Source: Anaerolineae bacterium (lineage in GTDB: Bacteria; Chloroflexota; Anaerolineae; 4572-78; J111). From it: a DNA stretch of 27,184 nucleotides. The stretch spans positions 1 through 27,184 of the forward strand of contig JAGRBY010000023.1 of the NCBI GenBank assembly GCA_020433835.1, read 5' to 3'. A program made the position numbers and the translations under genes. The notes beneath the pieces are model-generated. The model saw only the letters and a list, made by a program, of their open reading frames with translations, searched no databases and was not told the origin of the DNA. Positions 7,468 through 14,675 of this stretch are shown here, in pieces. Each line of letters starts with the position of its first letter. The first letter of the stretch is position 1.

Positions 7468-7817
7468 TAGTTTGCCTTAGTTAACTTTTCCTGGGCCTGG
7501 GCTTTGAGTATGATTACAATATGTTCGATCCGTTCGATTTCGTCCAGTTCGGCCTGTTCTTCTGATGAAGCTAGACCGGCTTCATTGATGGCCAGTAACC
7601 GACGCAGTCGCTCCTGCGCCCGGTCTGATACGTGGTAGGCGATGACGTCACTGGACGACGGGCCGGTAGCAAGAAAATCAATAAGCTCAGAGGCGGTTTG
7701 CACAGCGGGGGTTTTGAAACCGACCAGGCTCAATTCCAGAACCGTTGACAACCAATCGTGCATCGGTTGCAGCCGTTGGGCCAGCGCATCGGTAATTTGC
7801 ATTTTGATTTCGACCAT
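7467..7817 (-). CDS. Small helical partner protein of the HNH endonuclease
   Basis: The 116-residue protein is mostly predicted helix. The C-terminal half, LLAINEAGLASSEEQAELDEIERIEHIVIILKAQA, resembles a small family I recall as encoded directly upstream of HNH endonucleases in cyanobacteria and Chloroflexota (pattern LL..N..G.L...E...LD.L......L...KAQA). The N-terminus (MQITDALAQRLQPMHDWL) looks like the start of an antitoxin-like or ribbon-helix protein, but I see no firm DNA-binding motif. GGGAG lies 8 nt before the ATG, supporting the start. The stop overlaps the start of the HNH gene by one base, so the two are translated together. An antitoxin or regulator role is inference from pairing only. 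Confidence 0.65.
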   Translation of the reverse strand: MVEIKMQITDALAQRLQPMHDWLSTVLELSLVGFKTPAVQTASELIDFLATGPSSSDVIAYHVSDRAQERLRRLLAINEAGLASSEEQAELDEIERIEHIVIILKAQAQEKLTKAN

Positions 7818-7918
7818 CGTGTAGCTCCCTACAAGCCATAGTTACTTTACTTACCCATCCATATTCAGCAATATTATACCACAAGGTGGATGAAAGGAGA
7901 TTTATAGAAGCAGCTAGC

Positions 7919-8743
7919 TTAACCAGATTTTCGCCCACACACACTGTAGCTTGTGACACTGCAAAAAAACTGCCCTATTTCGTCGCTTTGCTTCAAGGCG
8001 TTTAACCAGTTGGTTACCTGGGATGCAGAAAGCTCGCCTGCATTTTGCAAGGTTTCGGCAATAATACTTAATTGAAGTAAATGCTCGATTAAGGCATACC
8101 CGAAGAAGATCGTCGGCTCGGGAACAACCACCAGATCCTCTAACCCGGTCTGTTTACAATAGCGAAACAACTGACGTCCCGCCCAGCCATTAATTGTGTC
8201 ATCACAAACCATATTTACTATCTTGCGTGTTACAGCAACATCGGGGGCATCGATGGCCAGCGTTTCCCAATCGACATCGAAGATGACAACGCGACCACCG
8301 GGACGTGTTACGCGCACCATTTCCGCCAGCGCGCGCTGCGGGTCTGACAAATGCTGAAATATCCGGTCAGCGCGACAGCTATCGAAGCTGTTATCCTCTT
8401 CATCAAGGTCATAGATATCGCCGACGCGAAACTCTGCCGCTAAATTCAAGGTCGCTGCGCGTTTTTGCGCTTCGGAAATCATCGCCTCGCTGTTATCAAC
8501 GCCTACCGCCCGCCCCGATGAGCCAACCATTTCGGCCAATTTAAGGACATCATCACCCGCCCCACAACCGATGTCTAAGACACAATGGCCTTCTTCAATT
8601 TTCATCAAGTTGTACGTTCGGCGTTTGTAGGCTTGAACCGCCTCAATGTCACTCACTTTGTCTAGATACCCTACAAAGTGGTCTGTATCCTGGGTTTGAT
8701 CAACATCTGCCCATTTAGCTGTATCGAGTTCTTTGCGATCCAT
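7919..8743 (-). CDS. Class I SAM-dependent methyltransferase (UbiE/Methyltransf_11-like)
   Basis: The 274-residue protein has a complete Rossmann-type SAM-binding core. Motif I VLDIGCGAGDD is at 55-65, the acidic loop GVDNSEAM at 81-88, FRVGDIYDL follows as motif II, then the DSCRADRIFQHLSDP segment and RVTRPGGRVVIFDVDW as motif III. The N-terminal YLDKVSDIEAVQAYKRRTYNLM helix and the C-terminal helices around LLQLSIIAETLQNAG are the usual cap elements of small-molecule methyltransferases. The substrate cannot be read off. Relatives include menaquinone/ubiquinone and secondary-metabolite methyltransferases. AGAGAG precedes the ATG by about 5 nt. About 100 bp separate it from the HNH pair and about 109 bp from the propeller gene, so an operon is possible but not shown. 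Confidence 0.85.
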   Translation of the reverse strand: MDRKELDTAKWADVDQTQDTDHFVGYLDKVSDIEAVQAYKRRTYNLMKIEEGHCVLDIGCGAGDDVLKLAEMVGSSGRAVGVDNSEAMISEAQKRAATLNLAAEFRVGDIYDLDEEDNSFDSCRADRIFQHLSDPQRALAEMVRVTRPGGRVVIFDVDWETLAIDAPDVAVTRKIVNMVCDDTINGWAGRQLFRYCKQTGLEDLVVVPEPTIFFGYALIEHLLQLSIIAETLQNAGELSASQVTNWLNALKQSDEIGQFFCSVTSYSVCGRKSG

Positions 8744-8852
8744 CTTGCTCTCTTTTCTTTAATACTCATGTTAAACTTGCAGCCTAACGAATTAATTCTG
8801 ACATGACAATGCACAATTAGCACGGCGTTTCGCACAGGCTTTCTGAGGTCAG

Positions 8853-10595
8853 TTATCTTCCCCAAGAGAGTTTTTCTTCGTACCAGGCATCGGGAGCCAG
8901 CGTGCCCCAACTTGGCGGGATATCAAACAGTTTTTGTGGGGGGGTACTATCGTCAAGTGCCAAGTACCAAATCGCCAGGCTATTGTCTCGTTGCGATACG
9001 AAGGCAATCCAACGACCATCCGGCGAAATTGTGGCTAATCCATCTGGGCTGGGGTGTGAGGTAAGCTGTCGCACCGTATGATCGAGCAGGTTGACTGCAT
9101 ATACATTCCAGTCATCTCCACTCACTTCATTGGAGACAAAAACGGCCGTATCGCCATAAACATCGGTGGGGATGTGGTTGGCATTGTTAGTTAATTTGGT
9201 AGGTTCGCTGTATGGTGCCGTAACCCATAACCCACAGTCACCGCCGCCGCCGGCCCAACTGGCGCAGCTTCGAAAAACGATTCTGTCTTCCGTCGTCCAT
9301 TGGGGGTAAAGGGGATTTGCGCCGACAATCGGCCGATTACCGGAAGCCACAAAAATCTGCCCATCGCCTGTGTCATTGGACTTGGTTGAGTCGCGCCAGT
9401 AAGCACACCAGGCCCCACAACCCAAGACGTTATCATCGTACAAAATACGGCTGCCGTCCACCGACCAAACGGGATGACTGTGGCTGGTCAACCCCGGATT
9501 GCCAATCTCATGAGGTGTAGAGCCACGCCCATCGAACACCCCTAACTGATCAAAGGGAGCATTGGCCCCGTTGACCACCAGTTGCGGCTGCGAGTCATCT
9601 GCGGCGAATTTCCAGTAATTAGGCTGACGTGCACCATTGATTTGGTTTATAAACGTACCATTGACATCAGCGATGATTATTTTGGCTCCTGCCAACGGAA
9701 TTGCCAGCTTGCCGGTGGGCGTCGGGGCAAGTGGAGGGGGAAGAACAGGTGGCTTGGTTGGCTCCACGGTCGATTCAATGGTCGGTTCAATGGTTGGTTC
9801 GGCAGTAGGTTCAGTGGTTGGCAAGACGGTGGTTTCTACAGACGATTCAACAGTGGGTTCACGGGTAGGCGAGCCAGATTCAACAAGTAAGGAGGATAGT
9901 TGGGGAGGGTCGGTTGGTTCCGGAGTTTCAGTAACAAGAGGGGCCGCGCTCGACGTTCCCTGAAAGTTGAACATTACGTTCCATACCACGAAATAAATAA
10001 CACTAAACAACAAAATAACAACGATACTAACACCCCCAATAAATAGCAGCATTGGGCGCGATCCTTTTGACTCTTTTGAGGGAGTAACAACTGGTATTGG
10101 TGGAGTGGCAGATGAGGGAGGTCTGTATATTCGAACGGTCGGCCTAGAGTCCTCTTTTAGCTTGGTAAGAGCATCCTCTAGCTCTTTTACTTTCTTCTTA
10201 AGTATTTCGTCCTCTAGTTTATTTTTATCTGATATACGAACTTGTGCCTCAAGATCTTGCAGTCGCTGGGTATGTGTTTTCATAGAGGCAATTATGGACT
10301 GGAATCCATTTAGTTTTTCTTCGAGGCCGCGAATTGAATCAAGCAATTTAGGATCAAGATGCCGCCCTTCTTGAACTCGTTTCTTTTCTAAGCCTTGTAA
10401 CTCCTCCTGATTCTTTACAATTTCATTTTTAGTAACTCTAAGTTTCTTGATGGAATCTTTGATGTCTTCAATTTCCATCTTTATTTCAGGTGGAGTGTTA
10501 CGCCCCTTGAATGCAAATTCCTCTTCGAGAAGTTTTAGTCGCCGAGTATGAATATCTATAAGCTTTTGAATATCCTCGAGGCTAGAGTTATCCAT
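8853..10595 (-). CDS. Membrane-anchored coiled-coil protein with extracytoplasmic PD40/TolB-like beta-propeller
   Basis: From the ATG at 10595 the protein has 580 residues. Residues about 6-53 form a helical hairpin module (LIDIHTRRLKLLEEEF then TPPEIKMEIEDIKDSIKKL). A charged coiled coil runs to about 152. One membrane helix (MLLFIGGVSIVVILLFSVI) lies near 182-206. A Pro/Thr/Glu-rich repeat linker (TEPTAEPTIEPTIESTVEPT type) spans about 223-297. The rest is a propeller with PD40-type blades such as ATISPDGRWIAFVSQRD and PVWSVDGSRILYDD. The coiled coil is probably cytoplasmic and the propeller outside, like a sensor or adaptor. An ATG at 10604 abuts the Shine-Dalgarno GGGGAG with no spacing, whereas 10595 lies 9 nt from it, hence the chosen start. 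No enzymatic domain is recognised. Partner and ligand unknown. Confidence 0.75.
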   Translation of the reverse strand: MDNSSLEDIQKLIDIHTRRLKLLEEEFAFKGRNTPPEIKMEIEDIKDSIKKLRVTKNEIVKNQEELQGLEKKRVQEGRHLDPKLLDSIRGLEEKLNGFQSIIASMKTHTQRLQDLEAQVRISDKNKLEDEILKKKVKELEDALTKLKEDSRPTVRIYRPPSSATPPIPVVTPSKESKGSRPMLLFIGGVSIVVILLFSVIYFVVWNVMFNFQGTSSAAPLVTETPEPTDPPQLSSLLVESGSPTREPTVESSVETTVLPTTEPTAEPTIEPTIESTVEPTKPPVLPPPLAPTPTGKLAIPLAGAKIIIADVNGTFINQINGARQPNYWKFAADDSQPQLVVNGANAPFDQLGVFDGRGSTPHEIGNPGLTSHSHPVWSVDGSRILYDDNVLGCGAWCAYWRDSTKSNDTGDGQIFVASGNRPIVGANPLYPQWTTEDRIVFRSCASWAGGGGDCGLWVTAPYSEPTKLTNNANHIPTDVYGDTAVFVSNEVSGDDWNVYAVNLLDHTVRQLTSHPSPDGLATISPDGRWIAFVSQRDNSLAIWYLALDDSTPPQKLFDIPPSWGTLAPDAWYEEKLSWGR

Positions 10596-10604
10596 CCCAT
10601 CCAT

Positions 10605-11060
10605 CTCCCCACTTTACCTTTTAGAATTTTATTTGTGTGTGGCATCACACAATCTATGGCACTTGGTCATTACTTTAGTATACCAACACCCCAAGCCAGG
10701 TCGCAATCAGCTAAATAGCCGATACGTCACTAGGCAATTGGATATATTTCACTTATCAATTTCATCGGAATGTAACTGATCCAATAATCTCCTCTTTCGG
10801 TCGCATCGTTCTCTATCGAAATTCCGATAGTGCCCTTCATAAAATAGGATCATCCAGCCTATCGGCAGCATTAACTTGCCAAAACCCATTCTAAACACAA
10901 ACAGCTACCTCCGTCAACAGCCAAGAGTCTAGGATCGATGCGTTTTCGTTATGGGGCAAGATAGAAACACTAAATTGATGATAAAAATGAGAACACTGAT
11001 TCTCTTCTTGGGGCAACCTCAAGCTTCCGACGGAGAGCTATCTATCGCACTTTGATAACT
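10605..11060. other. Spacer between the propeller gene and the DUF2723 gene
   Basis: About 455 bp with no gene I can support. Besides the TGTGTG/CACACA dyad near its left end, I see a short hairpin (CTATCG, loop AAATTC, CGATAG, 10813-10830) and a 22-codon ATG frame at 10988-11056. That frame is too short to call. No tRNA or terminator with a U-tract is recognised. Confidence 0.6.
10634..10651. promoter_or_regulatory. CRP-like palindrome upstream of the propeller gene
   Basis: TGTGTG and CACACA flank a 6-nt spacer (TGGCAT), giving an 18-bp dyad about 39 bp upstream of the start codon at 10595. The half-sites and spacing resemble CRP/FNR-family operators (TGTGA-N6-TCACA), although G-A is replaced by G-T. 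It could equally be a small hairpin in the leader. Confidence 0.3.
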
Positions 11061-13157
11061 TTAAAGCCCGTTGCACTGAGCCGGATCGACCGATACGGGC
11101 AGTTCGACGTGGCCGAAGGTGGGGAACTGGTCGCCCTGGACTTGATAGAGCGTTACAACCAGGGTGATGGCCGGTAATGCCGCCGGTTGGCGAATGAGCA
11201 TATCAACCTCGTCGCGAACAATTTCGCCGGGGATGAGTTCGGAGGTGGGCAGGTAGCCCCGGATGAGGGCCAGATGGTCGTTTTTGTCGATGACTGACTC
11301 GCCGCCTAATGGCTGAACGGAGACGTAGTAATCTTCGGCCAACGGTTCTGCGGCTTGCCAGAAAAGGGTCATGCGCAGAAAGCAGCCGGTGCGTTTGTGG
11401 ATGATGCGGTTGTGGTAGGCCAGCAGCGACATGCGGCCGTCGAGCATTTGGCCGGGCGACAGCTCAGTCCAGGGTTCTGTGGTGGGCAGGGTGTTGGGCA
11501 TGGGACGGGGGAGGATCTCCCATAGGTGCGGGTGTCCGGTGGGGGCCAGGAAAAGCTGGCCGCTTTCGATAGCCTGATTAAGCCATTTGATGAAGCCTAA
11601 ATCGATGGTTTCGCTGTCGACCAGCAGGCGATGACCGCTATCCAAACGACCTTGCAGCAGTGCGACACTTTCGGCTTCGGGCATCCGGCTGAGGGTAGTG
11701 GTCGACAGCGGTTCGATGGGTTGATTAAGCGCAACCTTGGCGTAGATAAAATCGGGCAAGACGCTGTTATCCTGGCCGATGATGGTCAGCGGCGTGCCGG
11801 CTCCGGCCATGGCCACTACCTCTTCGACCAGATCCTCGGCCTGCCAATCACCGCTGAGATCGACGGCGGCGTAGTTGGCTGCGGCGATGGGGCGGATGGA
11901 AAAATAGCCAATCAACACAACGAGCAGCGAGAAGCTGGTGCGCAGGACGGTGCTAAGCCAGCGTTCACCGCGCAAATCGCTGTCGCGCGTACGCAACGAC
12001 TTAAGCAGCCAGGTGACGATCAAGCGGATGAGATTGCCAATCAAAATACCGAAGCCGATGCACAACGTCAGCGTCAGGGGGATGAGCATACTGTCTAAAT
12101 CGGCGACTTTGTAGGAGACACCAAAGAAGATCAGCAGCGCCAGCGGTGGGCCGAACAGCCAAAAGTAACGCCGTGCCCAGCCGATACCCATAATCCCGCC
12201 AATGACACCGACGACCGTAATTTGATCGGCCTGCTGCCAAAACAGCGTCACCAAATTAGCCCACCAATCAGCAACCGTGACCGGCGTTTGGACCAAGCCC
12301 CACCACTCGCGGGCTAATACGATGAACCAAAACGTATTCCAATCGGAGGCATTGGCATAGAGCCACGTTTGCCCGACGCGATTTTGGGCGGCCCAGGGCA
12401 GGTACAGATAGGTCAACAACGGAATGAGGGCAAAACCGCCTAAAATCAACCAACGGCGCAGAACAAGCCGCCAGCGATGGGGAGGGGGTGTATATGAGGA
12501 CCACTGCCCCACTTTTTTCTCGCGGCGCAGCATCACCCACAAGGCGATAGTCAACGGCAGTATAAAGGCCGTGCGATGATGCACCAACCCCGCGCCCAAC
12601 ACCAGACCCAGCAGCACCAGCCAGCGGTCGCGTCGATCACCGTCCCAAATGAGGGCCAGCCAATAGGTGATGGCAAAAATGAGGGCGTTGAGGCTGTAAA
12701 CCTCGGCCATAATCGCGCCGCGCCAAAAGATAAAGCTAACCCCCAGGAGGCTGCTTATGCCCAGGGCGATAAAGCGATCGCGCGTTAGCCGACGCACAAT
12801 TAAATAGACGATAAACAGCGTGATCAGGCTGGTAAAGGTTGACCAAAAGCTAACCCGCCAGGCCACAGGGCTGCTCATAAGACCCGGCACAAAACCGACC
12901 GCTCTCACAAACAAGTTCGCTAAAATGGTGTAGAGCGGATACCCCGGCGAGTGGGGAATGCCCCAACTGCTGCCGGTAACCTGAAACATGGCCGAGTCCC
13001 AACCTTCGATGATCCAGGAGCTCATGCCGGGCGGCATGGTGCGGAGATAGAGCCAGGCCAGTCCGGCCAATAACGGTACCAAAATCCAGGGCCAGGCCAG
13101 GATAGGTTCCAACCGCTGCCGGATTGATTTAGATGGAGGGGTGCTGTTGGTAGTCAT
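11061..13157 (-). CDS. DUF2723/PMT-like membrane glycosyltransferase
   Basis: This 698-residue polytopic protein belongs with the GT-C fold DUF2723 family, which is related to protein O-mannosyltransferases. Those enzymes use polyprenyl-phosphate sugars on the outer face of the membrane. After a first membrane helix (about 22-40) comes the first-loop block WDSAMFQ (Asp54) and then WGIPHSPGYPLYTILAN. Later SFIFWRGAIMAEVYSLNAL and LVHHRTAFILPL are typical for the family. About ten to twelve membrane segments fill residues 20-430, and a soluble domain covers the rest. The usual first-loop DSGEF pattern reads DSAMF here, so the acidic partner of Asp54 is missing. The gene is divergent from the polysaccharide cluster and may add sugars to surface protein or polysaccharide. 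Family confident; activity uncertain. Confidence 0.8.
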   Translation of the reverse strand: MTTNSTPPSKSIRQRLEPILAWPWILVPLLAGLAWLYLRTMPPGMSSWIIEGWDSAMFQVTGSSWGIPHSPGYPLYTILANLFVRAVGFVPGLMSSPVAWRVSFWSTFTSLITLFIVYLIVRRLTRDRFIALGISSLLGVSFIFWRGAIMAEVYSLNALIFAITYWLALIWDGDRRDRWLVLLGLVLGAGLVHHRTAFILPLTIALWVMLRREKKVGQWSSYTPPPHRWRLVLRRWLILGGFALIPLLTYLYLPWAAQNRVGQTWLYANASDWNTFWFIVLAREWWGLVQTPVTVADWWANLVTLFWQQADQITVVGVIGGIMGIGWARRYFWLFGPPLALLIFFGVSYKVADLDSMLIPLTLTLCIGFGILIGNLIRLIVTWLLKSLRTRDSDLRGERWLSTVLRTSFSLLVVLIGYFSIRPIAAANYAAVDLSGDWQAEDLVEEVVAMAGAGTPLTIIGQDNSVLPDFIYAKVALNQPIEPLSTTTLSRMPEAESVALLQGRLDSGHRLLVDSETIDLGFIKWLNQAIESGQLFLAPTGHPHLWEILPRPMPNTLPTTEPWTELSPGQMLDGRMSLLAYHNRIIHKRTGCFLRMTLFWQAAEPLAEDYYVSVQPLGGESVIDKNDHLALIRGYLPTSELIPGEIVRDEVDMLIRQPAALPAITLVVTLYQVQGDQFPTFGHVELPVSVDPAQCNGL

Positions 13158-13580
13158 AAGTGTGTATCAAATATTGTGTTTGATTATTCAACCGTTAACG
13201 GCTGTTTCAACAGGCTGCTGAATAATACCAACATAACCTGATTCAAGGCGATTTGACAGTATGTGACAAAATTATAAAACAAGCAAAAAGCGTAACGGCC
13301 GCAACCTAAATTGTTGCGGCCGTTTATGATCTTAAGGGTATCTAAACATTGAAATGCCAAATACTACACGTTAATCGCGGCAGGAAATAATCCCTGAGTA
13401 CTTTTCAAACTGTTTTCCTACAGAATTTTTACTGCCTTCACACACAGCCCTGTTAGATTTATGTCTAAATAGTTTCTTCTTTGTCACTACCATATTGCAC
13501 CTATAAGATTTTTACAATCTATTTAGGGTCAACACTAAAATCTTCAACCTTCTGGGTTCTACTAATGCAATTAGTTAACT
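13158..13580. other. Divergent intergenic region between DUF2723 gene and polysaccharide cluster
   Basis: This 423-bp region should hold promoters for both directions. It contains a strong hairpin (13294-13324). A TTGACA at 13253-13258 and a TATAAA at 13273-13278 are only 14 bp apart, too close for a standard sigma-70 promoter. A TATAAG near 13503 has no good -35. No gene is visible. Confidence 0.6.
13294..13324. terminator. Strong perfect hairpin in the divergent region
   Basis: AACGGCCGCAAC and GTTGCGGCCGTT form a perfect 12-bp stem with loop CTAAATT. On the minus strand the stem is followed after a few bases by GCTTTTTGCTTGTTTT, a U-rich run, so it looks like an intrinsic terminator reading leftward. 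No minus-strand gene precedes it. It could therefore act as a leader attenuator for the DUF2723 gene, block antisense readthrough, or be an unrelated palindrome. Confidence 0.5.
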
Positions 13581-14675
13581 ATGGCACTTCACATGGCGTA
13601 TACAAACTGTAAACCTCTTCGAATTGCTGTAGTGAGGTGGTCGGACTCTGACGGCATATCTGATGCTTTTGTCAGAGAATTGAAGAAGCTGGGGTGTCAG
13701 CCTAGCCAATTTTTATACACCATGTCTATACCGCCCAACATAGACGTGGTCTTATCGTTTGCTCCGTACGGGAAATTCCTTCAAATCCCTCGTCAGCTTT
13801 CAAAAAGACGCAATGGCAACAAGCCGATTTTTGTCCATTGGAATACGGAAGAAATTCCGGACCTGCGACTTCCTCCGGCTGTGATGAATACCATTGCCGA
13901 TGTCAGATCGTGGTCGGGACGATTGGCCGACGCTGAAAGCCCGTTTATACAAGCCCTTAATCGGTGTCCACCGTTGAGTTGGATTGACAAACGAATGAAT
14001 CGGTTCCGCTATGTGGGAGATTACCGCTACGCAGCACAGCAAGGGTGGATAGACGTTTATGCGGACATTTCAGAAGTTCGAGCTAGTTTTTATCGACAAA
14101 ATGGTCTGCAAGCGCTTTTTGTACCGTGGGGATCCGTGCCGGACTGGCATGATAACCTGAGGTTAGAACGGGACATCGATGTTTTATGGTTTGGCAAGCG
14201 GCGCAACAGACGCCGAAGCCATCTGCTCGATAAAATCCGCGACCAGCTTCTGGCTCACGGCGTAAAAATGCACGTCATCGACGGTATTGAACATCCTTTT
14301 GTTTATGATCAAGAGCGCACGCACTTGCTCAATCGAGCCAAAATCACGCTAAACCTGTTAACCCAGTGGTCTGATGCTACGCTGCCGTTTCGTTTTTCTC
14401 TGGCTGCTGCCAATCAATCGCTGGTTGTTTCAGAACCGGTCTTAGATCATAACCCCCTCTGTCAACCGGGACAGCATTATGTTTCAGCGCCGGTTACGTC
14501 ATTGGTTGATACCATTTTATTCTACTTAAAAAATAACGCTGAGCGGGCAAGGATTGTACAGAATGCTTACCACCTGTCAACGACGGATCTAACTCTAACC
14601 AGAAGTCTGCAAACACTTCTCAACACCGTTCACGCTACTCGGCCTGTTAAACAACACACCTTGGAAATCGTATGA
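13581..14675 (+). CDS. CgeB-like glycosyltransferase (GT1/GT4-like, single recognisable C-terminal domain)
   Basis: The 364-residue protein resembles CgeB/DUF3880-type glycosyltransferases. The N-terminal half contains LRIAVVRWSDSDGISDAFVRELKKLG and a FVHWNTEEIPD stretch. The C-terminal half has IDVLWFGKRRNRRRSHLLDKI, then LLNRAKITLNLL and RFSLAAANQSLVVSEPVLDHNP. The latter resembles the donor-binding end of the CgeB family, where the acceptor-specific hypotheticals end with a Ser/Glu-Pro pair. It is expected to be a cytoplasmic enzyme adding one sugar to a lipid-linked intermediate. It is the first gene of the plus-strand cluster, and its stop overlaps the start of the next gene (ATGA). A second ATG lies four codons in; neither start has a Shine-Dalgarno. 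Donor and acceptor unknown. Confidence 0.7.
   Translation: MALHMAYTNCKPLRIAVVRWSDSDGISDAFVRELKKLGCQPSQFLYTMSIPPNIDVVLSFAPYGKFLQIPRQLSKRRNGNKPIFVHWNTEEIPDLRLPPAVMNTIADVRSWSGRLADAESPFIQALNRCPPLSWIDKRMNRFRYVGDYRYAAQQGWIDVYADISEVRASFYRQNGLQALFVPWGSVPDWHDNLRLERDIDVLWFGKRRNRRRSHLLDKIRDQLLAHGVKMHVIDGIEHPFVYDQERTHLLNRAKITLNLLTQWSDATLPFRFSLAAANQSLVVSEPVLDHNPLCQPGQHYVSAPVTSLVDTILFYLKNNAERARIVQNAYHLSTTDLTLTRSLQTLLNTVHATRPVKQHTLEIV

Noticed and set aside
9637..9963. Gly/Val/Ser-rich plus-strand frame antisense to the propeller gene
   Set aside because: It is the antisense of the Pro/Thr/Glu linker repeats, so the apparent repeat protein is an artefact.
10988..11056. 22-codon ATG frame upstream (plus strand) of the DUF2723 gene end
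   Set aside because: Too short, no ribosome-binding site; a resemblance to the opening of SARP/BTAD regulators (LILFLGQPQ) cannot be supported over this length.
11631..12098. 155-codon plus-strand frame inside the DUF2723 gene
   Set aside because: Composition-driven antisense frame (rich in Gln, Asp, Arg) with no family pattern.
13204..13222. Sequence TTTCAACAGGCTGCTGAAT resembling the ends of some insertion sequences
   Set aside because: No second inverted end, no transposase remnant and no target duplication found nearby.
13253..13278. TTGACA and TATAAA as a promoter for the polysaccharide cluster
   Set aside because: Spacing of 14 bp is too short, and the strong hairpin lies directly downstream.
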